From: Sporichthya brevicatena
GTDB lineage: Bacteria; Actinomycetota; Actinomycetes; Sporichthyales; Sporichthyaceae
Assembly (NCBI RefSeq): GCF_039525035.1
Contig: NZ_BAAAHE010000047.1
Location: 1 to 64,000 of the forward strand
Direction of reading: 5' to 3'
Length of the DNA: 64,000 bases
A program made the translations under genes and the position numbers. Each line of letters opens with the position of its first letter. The first letter of the stretch is position 1. The notes under the pieces were generated by a model. It saw only the letters and a program-made list of their open reading frames with translations, ran no database searches and was not told where the DNA came from. This document shows, piece after piece, positions 1-7,622 of the stretch.

Positions 1-80
1 CTCGGCGGCCACCGCCCCGCTCTGCCTGGCCGATGACCCACGGATCAGTCAGGAGAGCCCCCTTTCTTGACACGGCGAGG

Positions 81-389
81 TCAGTCCGGGACGCCCCAGG
101 GGAGCATCGCGTCCAGCTCGGGCTCGTGGCCGACGACCGGGATCTCGGTGATCTGGCCCGACGTCTTGTCGACGAGGAACGCCGTCGCGGTGAGGTTGGG
201 GGGCGGCGGGGCGTCGTCGGCCTCGTCGCCGACCGGTTCGGCGTGCGCGACGACCCGCCAGCGGGTGGTGTCCGTGAACCCCTGTTGGGCGATGACGAGG
301 CGACCGTCGGTGGAGGTCCAGCGGTCGAGCAGATGGTCGCGGACGAGGCGACGTGCGTCGTCGAAACTCACCGCGGAGCGTTGGGCCAT
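81..389 (-). CDS. small conserved hypothetical protein (possible immunity-type fold)
   Basis: This encodes a 102-residue soluble protein with no signal peptide or membrane segment. The C-terminal half carries a pattern (LVDKTSGQITEIPV) of the kind seen in small YrhB/Imm35-like proteins, where a strand ending in VD is followed by TG and another strand. I make that comparison from pattern only and it is not secure. The start is the ATG at 389, which gives a plausible acidic N-terminus. No toxin gene is visible beside it; the neighbour on the other strand is a small membrane protein. The function is unknown. Confidence 0.6.
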   Translation of the reverse strand: MAQRSAVSFDDARRLVRDHLLDRWTSTDGRLVIAQQGFTDTTRWRVVAHAEPVGDEADDAPPPPNLTATAFLVDKTSGQITEIPVVGHEPELDAMLPWGVPD

Positions 390-449
390 GTGGCCATCAT
401 CCCCGACCCCACCCGCTTACGCCCGCACCGGCGGGGCAGGCTTGATGCC

Positions 450-638
450 ATGTGGGTGTTCCTGACGCGTCGATTCCGCCGTTGGCTGATCATGGCGATC
501 GCCGTGCCCGTGATCGGTGCCGGAGCGCGGCACTTGAGCGAGCGGATCGAGAAGAAGCACGCCGGGCCGACGAAGACCTCGAAGGCCCTCGGACACGCCG
601 GACGCTTCGCGCAGTCGACCCGCAAGAAGGGGCGCTGA
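450..638 (+). CDS. small basic protein with one membrane segment, unknown function
   Basis: This encodes a 62-residue protein. Residues 11-26 form a single hydrophobic stretch behind an arginine-rich start (TRRFRRW), and the tail is strongly basic, ending in RKKGR. The ATG at 450 is preferred over the long upstream extension because that extension is antisense to the gene at 81-389 and reads as low-complexity shadow. A short gap separates it from the CinA-family gene, so the two may be co-transcribed. It may be a small membrane-associated protein that contacts nucleic acid or phospholipid through its tail. I do not recognise a family. Confidence 0.5.
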   Translation: MWVFLTRRFRRWLIMAIAVPVIGAGARHLSERIEKKHAGPTKTSKALGHAGRFAQSTRKKGR

Positions 639-664
639 CGACGGGTCAGGCCTAGCATCGGCCC

Positions 665-1156
665 GTGCTCCCCACCGCGCTGACCGAACCCGCCCACGCC
701 GCCGCCGAGCGACTGGCCGCCCGCGGCGAGTCGATCGCCGTCGCCGAGTCCGCCGCGGGCGGGCTCATCTCCGCCGCGCTGGTGGCCGTGCCCGGCTGCT
801 CGGCGTTCTACCGCGGTGGACTTGTGGTTTACACCCTGGAAGGAGCCAAGGCGCAGTTCGCCGGGGCGCCGCGGCCGGCCGGCCTGCGCGGCGCGACCGA
901 GCCGTTCGCCGGCTGGCTGGCCACCACCGTCGCCGCGTCGCTGGGCACGACCTGGGGCCTCGGCGAGACCGGCGCGTCCGGGCCGACCGGTAACCCCTAC
1001 GGCGACCCGCCCGGTCACTCCTGGGCCGCGGTCGCGGGGCCGAACGGCGTGACGGCGCGCAACCTGCGCACCGGCTCCGACGATCGCGCCGCGAACATGG
1101 AGGCCTTCGCCGCCGCGGCCCTCACGTTGCTGGTCGAGGCACTCACCCGCGATTGA
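665..1156 (+). CDS. CinA-family protein (C-terminal amidohydrolase domain only)
   Basis: This 163-residue protein matches the stand-alone CinA C-terminal domain (PncC type). Members of that family deamidate nicotinamide mononucleotide to nicotinate mononucleotide in pyridine nucleotide recycling. Family signatures are visible: ESAAGG near residue 27, a PGCSAFYRGG segment, a YT..GAKA segment and a GASGPTGNPYGDPPG loop near residue 105. The N-terminal molybdopterin-binding-like half of full CinA is absent, as in many bacteria. The start is a GTG at 665. The 3' end overlaps the convergent sigma-factor gene by 14 nt. The role in NAD salvage is inferred from the family. Confidence 0.85.
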   Translation: MLPTALTEPAHAAAERLAARGESIAVAESAAGGLISAALVAVPGCSAFYRGGLVVYTLEGAKAQFAGAPRPAGLRGATEPFAGWLATTVAASLGTTWGLGETGASGPTGNPYGDPPGHSWAAVAGPNGVTARNLRTGSDDRAANMEAFAAAALTLLVEALTRD

Positions 1157-2279
1157 GCCGCGCCGCCTGCCGGGTCAGGTGGTCGCGCTCGGCGGCGTTG
1201 GTCGCCCGGGCCGCCGCCGCGGCGTAGAGGCGGGCCGCGAGCGCACGCTCTCCCGCCTTCTCGTGCAGGTACGCCGCCGCGGCGGTGTGCCGCGGTAGGG
1301 AGTCGTCGAGCTCGGCGAGCGCGGCGAGACCCGCGTGCGGGCCGTCGGCCTCCCCCAGCGCGACGGCGCGGTTGAGCCGGACCACCGGGCTGTCGGTGAA
1401 CCGCAGCAGCTCGTCGTACCACTCGACGATCTGGACCCAGTCGGTCTCCGCCGCCTTCGGGGCGTCGGCGTGCAGGGCCGCGATGGCGGCCTGGGCCTGA
1501 TACTCCCCCAGCCGATCCCGAGCGAGCGCGGCCTGCAGGATCTCGACGCCCTCGGCGATCAGGGCCGTGTCCCAGCGGGAGCGGTCCTGCTCGGCGAGCG
1601 GGACGAGGCTCCCGTCGGGCCGGGTCCGCGCGTCGCGGCGGGCGCGGTGGAGCAGCATCAGCGCGAGCAACCCGGCGACCTCAGGGTGGTCGAAGGCCGC
1701 CGCGAGCTGTCGCGTCAGGCGGATCGCCTCGTCGGCGAGGTCGACGTCGCCGGAGTAGCCCTCGTTGAACACGAGGTAGAGCACCCGCAGCACCGTGCCG
1801 ACGTCGCCGGGCTGGTCGAACCGGACGTCGGACACCGTGCGCTTGGCGCGGCTGATCCGCTGCGCCATTGTCGCCTCGGGGACAAGGTAGGCGTCGGCGA
1901 TCTGACGCGTGGTCAGGCCGCCGACCGCCCGGAGCGTCAGCGCCACCGCCGACGCGGGCGTCAGCGACGGGTGCGCGCAGAGGAAGTAGAGCCAGAGCGT
2001 GTCGTCCGTCGCCGGGATCGGGCCGGGCTCGGGTTCGGCGTCGACGGCGTCCTCGCGCCGCCGTCGGGCGGCGTCCGCGCGGGTGGCGTCGAGGAACCGC
2101 CGCCAGGCGACGGTCACCAGCCAGCCCTTGGCGTCGCGCGGTGCGTCGGCCGGCCAGGTGCGGACGGCCTCGACCAGAGCGTCCTGGACCGCGTCCTCGG
2201 CCGCCGCGAAGTCGGCCCCGCGGCGGACGAGAACGGCCAGGACGCTCGGGACGAGGGCCCGGAGCGCGACGTCGTCCAC
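1143..2279 (-). CDS. RNA polymerase sigma factor, ECF42-type (SigJ-like with TPR-like C-terminus)
   Basis: The protein has 378 residues. Sigma region 2 occupies roughly residues 1-75 (AAEDAVQDALVEAVRTWP). Region 4 follows at about 105-165 (LTTRQIADAYLVPEATMAQRISRAKRTV). The long C-terminal part is alpha-helical and TPR-like, with blocks such as YLVFNEGYSG and RLNRAVALGEADGP that are diagnostic of the DUF6596-containing ECF42 group. The start is a GTG two bases after the stop of the DGPF gene, which implies translational coupling. ECF42 factors are usually encoded beside DGPF proteins and lack a classical anti-sigma factor; the C-terminal extension is thought to control activity. The target promoters are unknown here. 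Confidence 0.92.
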   Translation of the reverse strand: MDDVALRALVPSVLAVLVRRGADFAAAEDAVQDALVEAVRTWPADAPRDAKGWLVTVAWRRFLDATRADAARRRREDAVDAEPEPGPIPATDDTLWLYFLCAHPSLTPASAVALTLRAVGGLTTRQIADAYLVPEATMAQRISRAKRTVSDVRFDQPGDVGTVLRVLYLVFNEGYSGDVDLADEAIRLTRQLAAAFDHPEVAGLLALMLLHRARRDARTRPDGSLVPLAEQDRSRWDTALIAEGVEILQAALARDRLGEYQAQAAIAALHADAPKAAETDWVQIVEWYDELLRFTDSPVVRLNRAVALGEADGPHAGLAALAELDDSLPRHTAAAAYLHEKAGERALAARLYAAAAARATNAAERDHLTRQAARLNRG

Positions 2280-2281
2280 GC

Positions 2282-2689
2282 TCAGTCCGTGATCGTCGGC
2301 GCGACTCCGTAGAACGGGCGGAGCTCGAGCCACTCGTGGATCGGCTCCCCGTTCGCCCCCGGAGCGGCGGAGAGCTCGCCGGCGAGCTCGACGGCACGCT
2401 CGTAGCTCTCCACGTCGATGATCATCCAGCCGGCGATCAGGTCCTTGGTCTCCGCGAACGGGCCGTCGGTGACCGGCGGACGCCCCTCGCCGTCGAAGCG
2501 CACCCAGGTCCCCTCGGGCGCGAGCGCGGCCTCGGCGACGAACTCGCCGGTCTCGGTGAGGCGGTCCGCGAAGTCGCGCATGTACTGGATGTGCGCGTCG
2601 ATCTCCTCGGGCGTCCACTTCGCCATCGGCACGTCGTTCACCGCCGCCGGCGCGCCGCGGTAGTGCTTGAGCAGGAGGTACTTCGCCAT
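2282..2689 (-). CDS. DGPF/YCII-family protein, ECF42 partner
   Basis: This 135-residue soluble protein has the YCII-related ferredoxin-like fold pattern. The DGPFAETKD motif near residue 80 names the DGPF family, and the following segment GWMIIDVESYERAVELA is typical. The ATG at 2689 follows a clear GAGGAGA ribosome binding site. It is the first gene of a two-gene unit with the ECF42 sigma factor, whose GTG lies 2 nt downstream of this stop. In the family, DGPF proteins are genetically linked to ECF42 factors, and members have been studied in Streptomyces. The biochemical role is not established. Confidence 0.92.
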   Translation of the reverse strand: MAKYLLLKHYRGAPAAVNDVPMAKWTPEEIDAHIQYMRDFADRLTETGEFVAEAALAPEGTWVRFDGEGRPPVTDGPFAETKDLIAGWMIIDVESYERAVELAGELSAAPGANGEPIHEWLELRPFYGVAPTITD

Positions 2690-2846
2690 CGTCGTTCTCC
2701 TCGGTGTCTGCCGACCCATCTTGGTCGCCTTCACCCCGGGGACGGAGCCGCCGGACCGTTCTCGACATCGACGGGGAAGAAATTTCGGTAGGTCCTCGTA
2801 ACGCGGCCGTTCACATCCGGAAACACGCGCGAGCGACCGTCGAGAG

Positions 2847-3434
2847 GTGTGGACGCGGACGGCTCTCATCGGCGTCGCCGCCTTCGCCTCGGGCGCGCTG
2901 ACGTTCGCGCAGCTCGACCGCGGGGAGGCCGCGCCCGCCTACCCGGCGACGACCAGCGCCGAGGCCTCGTTCACCCGCGAGATGCAGACCCACCACGCCC
3001 AGGCGATCGAGATGGCCACCTTCGCGCGGGACCGCTCGCCCGACCCGCAGATCCAGGAGATCGCGTTCGACCTCGCGCTCAGTCAGCAGCAGGAGATCGG
3101 CCAGATGCGGGCACTGCTGGCGGTCTGGGGACTCCCGTCGACCGGACCCGCCGCGAGCGCGGGGACCGGAGGCCACCACGCCGGGGCGGTCATGCGGCAG
3201 GAGGACATCGACGTGCTCGGCACGATCCCGCCGAAGGACGTCGGCGTCCGGTTCCTGCAGCTGATGATCCCCCACCACGAGGCCGGCATCGCGATGGCGC
3301 GGGACATCCTCGCCCGCACCGACGACCTCGCCCTTCGCGACCTCGCGACCTCGATCCTGCAGGTCCAGCAGCACGAGATCACGCTGATGAAGGACCTGCT
3401 CCGCCAGCGCGGGGTCCGGACCCCGGCGGCCTGA
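2847..3434 (+). CDS. DUF305 family exported protein
   Basis: The protein has 195 residues. An N-terminal hydrophobic segment (residues 5-20, ALIGVAAFASGALTFA) serves as signal or anchor. Two DUF305 repeats follow, each with the helical His-rich pattern of the family: F.REMQTHHAQAIEMA near residue 45 and FLQLMIPHHEAGIAMA near 140. DUF305 is a ferritin-like four-helix fold whose paired histidines suggest metal binding, and it is often linked to copper or heavy-metal stress, but its function is not settled. The start used is the GTG at 2847; the purine stretch before it is unusually close, so a slightly different start is possible. It diverges from the DGPF-ECF42 pair. Confidence 0.88.
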   Translation: MWTRTALIGVAAFASGALTFAQLDRGEAAPAYPATTSAEASFTREMQTHHAQAIEMATFARDRSPDPQIQEIAFDLALSQQQEIGQMRALLAVWGLPSTGPAASAGTGGHHAGAVMRQEDIDVLGTIPPKDVGVRFLQLMIPHHEAGIAMARDILARTDDLALRDLATSILQVQQHEITLMKDLLRQRGVRTPAA

Positions 3435-3445
3435 GCTCAGACCCC

Positions 3446-4123
3446 TCAGACCCCGAAGCGCGCGGACAGCCAGGCCCCGAGCGCGTCGAGCTCCTCGGCG
3501 CAGGCCTCGTGCTGCATCGGGTACGAGTGCCACTCGACGTCGTGCCCGAGGCTGCGGACGTGCTCGGCGGCCTGCTGGCCGGCGGCGTGCGGGACCATCG
3601 GGTCGTGCAGCCCGTGGGCCATGAACACCGGCAGCGTCACGTCGCGGTTCGCCTCGTCGAGAACCTTCGTCGCCATCGGCAGGTAGGTCGACATCGCGAC
3701 CAGGCCGGCGAGCGGCTCGGCCCGACGCAGCCCGAGCGTCAGCGTCACGGCACCGCCCTGGGAGAACCCGGCGAGGATCAGCCGCGACGCGGGAACACCG
3801 CGCTCGGCCTCGCGGGCGATGAGGGCCTCGACCGCGCGGCCGGACTCCTCAAGGCCGGCTTCGTCGGCACGGCGGTCGATGTCACCGAGGTCGACGATGT
3901 CGTACCAGGACCGCATCTTCATGCCGCCGTTGATCGTGACCGGCTGCACCGGCGCGTGCGGGAACAGGAGCCGCACCGACGGCCAGCCCGGGCGGACGAT
4001 GTGCGGCGCGACGGGCGCCCAGCCGTCCCCGCTGTCGCCGAGCCCGTGCAGCAGGATCACCGACCACGCGGGGTTCGGCCCGGTTTCGAACTCGACAGCG
4101 TCCAGCATCGGTGCAGAAGTCAT
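3446..4123 (-). CDS. alpha/beta-hydrolase, carboxylesterase/acyl-protein thioesterase type
   Basis: This 225-residue protein belongs to the phospholipase/carboxylesterase group (Abhydrolase_2). The oxyanion-side motif HGLGDSGDGW lies near residue 25. The nucleophile elbow is GFSQGG (Ser near residue 120), the acid is in HGLHDPMVP and the catalytic His is in the C-terminal MQHEACAEE segment. No signal peptide is present, so it should be cytosolic. Members hydrolyse short carboxylic esters or thioesters; the natural substrate here cannot be told. The ATG at 4123 was chosen because the sequence aligns to the family from there, and the longer upstream frame is shadow. It converges on the DUF305 gene with an 11-nt gap. 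Confidence 0.9.
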   Translation of the reverse strand: MTSAPMLDAVEFETGPNPAWSVILLHGLGDSGDGWAPVAPHIVRPGWPSVRLLFPHAPVQPVTINGGMKMRSWYDIVDLGDIDRRADEAGLEESGRAVEALIAREAERGVPASRLILAGFSQGGAVTLTLGLRRAEPLAGLVAMSTYLPMATKVLDEANRDVTLPVFMAHGLHDPMVPHAAGQQAAEHVRSLGHDVEWHSYPMQHEACAEELDALGAWLSARFGV

Positions 4124-4247
4124 GCCGGGATTGTCCCGTGCGCCGCCGTCGGACTCGCCGCCGCGGTGGCCAGGCGGCTGTCGACCTGCGATCATTGCGC
4201 TGGGCGTCCTGCGTTCAGGGCGCCCGCATCCATTTGAGGAGAAGTTT

Positions 4248-4442
4248 TTGTCAGTCAAGATGCGGGCGGTCAAGTCCGCCCGGAACTCGGACCCGTCGAA
4301 GCTCGTCCGGACGCCTCCGTTCGACAAGAGCACCATCAAGCCCCACAAGCACGGCACGGGCTTCAGCACCTGCGCCCCCTGCGCCGCGGCCGGCAACGCC
4401 ACGGTGTGCGCGCACGTGGACGACTGGGTCACCCAGGCCTGA
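4248..4442 (+). CDS. small cysteine-containing protein, unknown function
   Basis: This encodes a 64-residue basic protein that starts at TTG 4248, which is preceded by GAGGAG seven bases upstream. An ATG at 4260 is the alternative start. The C-terminal half has a CAPC pair followed by a third Cys eight residues on (CAPCAAAGNATVC) and then AHVDDW, arranged like a small metal-binding or redox knuckle. It has no membrane segment or signal. It lies alone between the esterase and the AraC gene. I do not recognise a named family, but the clean ribosome binding site and non-repetitive composition support a real gene. Confidence 0.55.
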   Translation: MSVKMRAVKSARNSDPSKLVRTPPFDKSTIKPHKHGTGFSTCAPCAAAGNATVCAHVDDWVTQA

Positions 4443-4509
4443 TTTCCGATCGACACCGGGCCGGCTCGTACTTTCGAGCCGGCCCTGCTGTTTCTCCCGG
4501 ACCCGCCGC

Positions 4510-5508
4510 CTACCGGCCGGGATCGGGGAGTTCGGCCGCGGGCCGCTGCCGGAACTCCGACGGCAGGCACCCGAACCGCGCACGGAAGACGCGGTTCATG
4601 TGCGAGAGGTCGGCGAAGCCCCAGCGCATCGCGGTGTCGGTCAGCGTCCCGGCGCCCCCGGCGAGCAGGTCGCGCGCGGCCGCCTCGACGCGCAGGGTCA
4701 TCACGGTCTGCGCGAACGTCTGGTCGCTCGTGGCGTAGAGGCCGTGCAGCTTGCGGACGGAGATCCCGAACCGCGCCGCGACCGACGCCGCGGTCAGGTC
4801 GGTGTGCAGGTTGCCGGCGAGGTGGCGGTTGATCGACGCGCGCAGTGCCGCGCCCATCGTCTCGGCGCACACCTCCCGGCCGACGGTGTCGCCGGCCGCG
4901 GCGGCGAGCAACGTCAGCAGCGCGGTCTCCGAGGACTGCGCGGCGACGTCGTCGAGCGTCTCGACGTTGCGCCAGATCGACGTCATCGTCGACGCGACGA
5001 GCGCCGCGATCCCGCCCTGCGTCGCGTCGTGTGCGACGGCGGTGAACCCGCCGGGGTCCGTGACCAGCGGCACCAACCGTGACCGCGGGACCCGGAAGGA
5101 CAGGACCTGCCACTCGCCGGCGTCGTCGCCGGAGTACGCGAGCCGGTAGGTGTCGGTCGTGTCGAACATGGCGAACGACCCGGGCCCGATGTGGCAGACG
5201 CGGTCGCCCTGGCCGGCGATGCAGTGCCCGCGCAGTTGCAGCGAGACGAACACATCGTCAGAACTCATCCGCCGGATCTCGCCGGGGCCGTGGACGAGGA
5301 CCTGGGTCCGCGAGCAGACCTCCGCGCAGTGCGAGGAACCGACGGTCGACGACCGCGCCCAGCCGGTCATGCGTTCCAGGGCGGGCTCGCCGCCACGGTG
5401 CTCGGGCTCGCGCTCGGCGGCCAGCGGGGTGCACACCTGGCAGATGACGTCGCGCCAGTAGCTGAACTGCTCGGCCGGCGGGTGATCCGCCACCGTCAGG
5501 TACCGCAC
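4510..5508 (-). CDS. AraC-family transcriptional regulator (AraC-binding-like N-domain)
   Basis: The protein has 332 residues. The N-terminal two thirds is a cupin-like sensor of the AraC_binding_2 kind (VSLQLRGHC, GPGSFAMFDT.DTYRL). The C-terminal 100 residues hold two helix-turn-helix motifs, ending in the signature DTAMRWGFADLSHMNRVFRARFGCLPSEFRQR. The GTG at 5508 has a GGAGG site six bases upstream. It is divergent from the acyl-CoA dehydrogenase/SDR pair, separated by about 120 nt. Regulation of that pair is the natural inference, as regulators of this subfamily often control neighbouring catabolic genes. The ligand is unknown. Confidence 0.9.
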   Translation of the reverse strand: MRYLTVADHPPAEQFSYWRDVICQVCTPLAAEREPEHRGGEPALERMTGWARSSTVGSSHCAEVCSRTQVLVHGPGEIRRMSSDDVFVSLQLRGHCIAGQGDRVCHIGPGSFAMFDTTDTYRLAYSGDDAGEWQVLSFRVPRSRLVPLVTDPGGFTAVAHDATQGGIAALVASTMTSIWRNVETLDDVAAQSSETALLTLLAAAAGDTVGREVCAETMGAALRASINRHLAGNLHTDLTAASVAARFGISVRKLHGLYATSDQTFAQTVMTLRVEAAARDLLAGGAGTLTDTAMRWGFADLSHMNRVFRARFGCLPSEFRQRPAAELPDPGR

Positions 5509-5628
5509 AGGCCACCTCCGCGGGGCTGGTGCCGTCAGGGTAACCGCGGATCGGCCCTGCACGCTCGTCCCAATCGGCGCGCAGTCACGTTCGAGCGCCG
5601 ACCGGTCGGTGCCGCCGAGACTGCGGCC

Positions 5629-6867
5629 GTGACGCTGGATTTCGCCCTGACGCCCCGGCAGCGCGACCTCCGCGCCCGCGCCCGCTCGGTGGCCCGTGAC
5701 GTGCTGCGCGACGCGCGGTCCGCGGAGCGCCTGGCCACCCCCGAGGAGCGCTTCCTCGCGACGCGCCCCGCCTACGAGCGCCTCATCTCCGAGGGGTTCC
5801 TGCGCGCCTGTCTCCCCACCGCGGTGGGCGGGGACAACGAGTGCCTGGTCGACACCGCCGTCGTGGTGGAGGAGCTCTTCGCGGAGAACGGCAGCGTCGC
5901 GCTGACGCTGCTCGGGACGGTGCTCGGCGTGACGCCGGTGATCGTCGGCGGGACGCCCGAGCAGCACAAGCAGTTGCTGGCGCCGTTCCTCGAGACGACC
6001 GGTGCACCGCTCGCCGCGTTCTGCTCCAACGAGCCCGGCGGGAGCGCGAACGCCGCGTCACCGCCGCCGGGTGAGGGGGTGCGCACCCGGGCCGTCCGCG
6101 CCGACGGCCGGTGGGTGATCAACGGCCGGAAGAAGTGGGTGTCGTCCGCGACCGGGTGGCAGCGCGACGGGGCCGACCTGCTCTGCGTCGTGTGCCGCAC
6201 CGACGAGAACGCCCCGCCCGAGAGCGCGATCTCGATGATCGCCGTCGAGAAGCCGTCCGGCGTCGAGTTGGATCGCGTCATTGCCTCGCCGGGGTACCGT
6301 GCCCACCTGCTGCCGGAGATCACGCTGCGGGACGTGACCGCCCCGGAGGAGAACCTGCTGGGCGCGGAGGGGGCGGGCCTGCGGCTGAGCGGGGCGAGCT
6401 TCGCGGGGGCGTCGGCGCTCGTCGGGCTGATGGGCGTCGGGTTGATGCGGTCGGCGTTCGTGCACGCGTGGGAGTTCGCACGAACCGAGCACCGCGGCGG
6501 CACCGCGCCGATCCTCACCCATCAGGCAGTCGGGTATGCCCTCGCCGACGCGAAGATCGCGATCGAGGCGGTGCGGGCGCTGAGCCTGCGGGCGTGCTGG
6601 TCGGTCGACCATCGTGAGCCCGCCGCGGCCGAGCTCGCGCACTCGGCGAAGGTGTTCGCCTCCGAGACCGCGGTGCGTGTGATCACCGATCTGATGCGTG
6701 TCGTCGGCGTCGACAGTTACGACGACGTCGACCCCCTCGGCAGCCTGCTGCAGGACGCCCTGGCCCTGCCGATCTTCGCCGGCGGCAACGTCGGCGTGCG
6801 CCGTCGCGCGCTGCACGCACTCCTGATGTCCCCCGACTACGACCCCCTGGCCACGAGCGAGACGTGA
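5629..6867 (+). CDS. acyl-CoA dehydrogenase family flavoprotein lacking the usual catalytic Glu
   Basis: This 412-residue protein has the full acyl-CoA dehydrogenase architecture: an all-alpha N-domain, a beta domain with the FCSNEPGGSAN loop (the place of the EPxAGSD segment) and GRKKWVSSATGW, and a C-terminal helical domain. At the position where medium-chain enzymes carry the catalytic base (the YEGT segment) it has IFAGGN, so Ala replaces Glu near residue 384. It could place the base elsewhere, as isovaleryl-CoA-type enzymes do, or act as a flavin oxygenase-like enzyme. The GTG at 5629 begins the conserved part. The SDR gene follows 10 nt later, so both are probably in one operon. Confidence 0.85.
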   Translation: MTLDFALTPRQRDLRARARSVARDVLRDARSAERLATPEERFLATRPAYERLISEGFLRACLPTAVGGDNECLVDTAVVVEELFAENGSVALTLLGTVLGVTPVIVGGTPEQHKQLLAPFLETTGAPLAAFCSNEPGGSANAASPPPGEGVRTRAVRADGRWVINGRKKWVSSATGWQRDGADLLCVVCRTDENAPPESAISMIAVEKPSGVELDRVIASPGYRAHLLPEITLRDVTAPEENLLGAEGAGLRLSGASFAGASALVGLMGVGLMRSAFVHAWEFARTEHRGGTAPILTHQAVGYALADAKIAIEAVRALSLRACWSVDHREPAAAELAHSAKVFASETAVRVITDLMRVVGVDSYDDVDPLGSLLQDALALPIFAGGNVGVRRRALHALLMSPDYDPLATSET

Positions 6868-6877
6868 GGAACCTGAC

Positions 6878-7618
6878 GTGACGTCACCCAAGACTGTGAT
6901 CGTGACCGGCGCTTCGAGCGGCATCGGCCTCGCCGTCGCCGAGGCGTACCTCAAGCGCGGCGACAACGTCGTCGGCAACGCGCGCACGCTGGCGCGGCTG
7001 CAGGAGGCCGCGACCTCGATCGGCGACCCGGAGAACTTCCTCCTCGTCGAGGGCGACATCGGCAAGCCGGAGACGACCCAGCGCATCTTCGAGCGCGCGC
7101 TCGACGCGTACGGGCGGGTCGACGTCCTCGTCGCGAACGCAGGCCAGTTCCTCGGCAAGCCGACCGTCGACCTCACCGAGGACGAGATCGAGTCGATGAT
7201 CGACGTCAACCTGCGGGGCTTCCTGTACCCGGCGCAGGCGGCGGCGCGGCACATGAGTGGAAACGGGTCGGGGCACATCGTCGCGATCACGGCCTGCATC
7301 GCGATGCAGCCGCAGGCGAAGCTCCCGGCGCTGCTGCCGGCGATGCTCAAGGGCGGGTTGAACCACGCGGTGCGCAGCCTGGCCCTGGAGCTCGCGCCCA
7401 CGGGCGTGCAGGTCAACGCCGTCGCCCCCGGCGTCATCGACACCCCGATGTTCCCCCGCGACGAGCAGACGTGGGCCTTCCTGCGCACCTTCTCCCCCAC
7501 CGGGAAGACCGGCGTGCCCCAGGACGTCGTCGACGCCGTCCTCTACCTCGCCGGCTCCAACTACGTCACCGGCTCGATCATGACCGTCGACGGCGGTTCC
7601 ACCGCCGGGGTCTGGTGA
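6878..7618 (+). CDS. SDR-family protein with atypical active site
   Basis: This 246-residue classical-length SDR has an intact nucleotide-binding glycine motif TGASSGIG (residues 10-17), VANAG near 86 and a PGVIDTP segment after the active site. The catalytic tetrad is not standard. In the YxxxK position the sequence is PAMLK, so Pro154 replaces Tyr while Lys158 is kept, and the preceding Ser position lies in ITAC. Some SDR subfamilies do carry a KGG-type active site segment, so it may still be functional with altered chemistry. It follows the acyl-CoA dehydrogenase by 10 nt, which suggests a shared acyl-CoA or alcohol substrate. It converges on the binding-protein gene. Confidence 0.88.
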   Translation: MTSPKTVIVTGASSGIGLAVAEAYLKRGDNVVGNARTLARLQEAATSIGDPENFLLVEGDIGKPETTQRIFERALDAYGRVDVLVANAGQFLGKPTVDLTEDEIESMIDVNLRGFLYPAQAAARHMSGNGSGHIVAITACIAMQPQAKLPALLPAMLKGGLNHAVRSLALELAPTGVQVNAVAPGVIDTPMFPRDEQTWAFLRTFSPTGKTGVPQDVVDAVLYLAGSNYVTGSIMTVDGGSTAGVW

Positions 7619-7622
7619 CCGG

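Noticed and set aside
1143-2768. A 541-residue open frame over the ECF42 gene
   Set aside because: The N-terminal 163 residues are the shadow of the DGPF gene in another frame; sigma homology starts at GTG 2279, directly after the DGPF stop.
3446-5113. A 555-residue extension of the esterase upstream of 4123
   Set aside because: The extra part is Arg-rich and antisense to the small Cys protein and overlaps the AraC gene; the hydrolase fold begins at ATG 4123.
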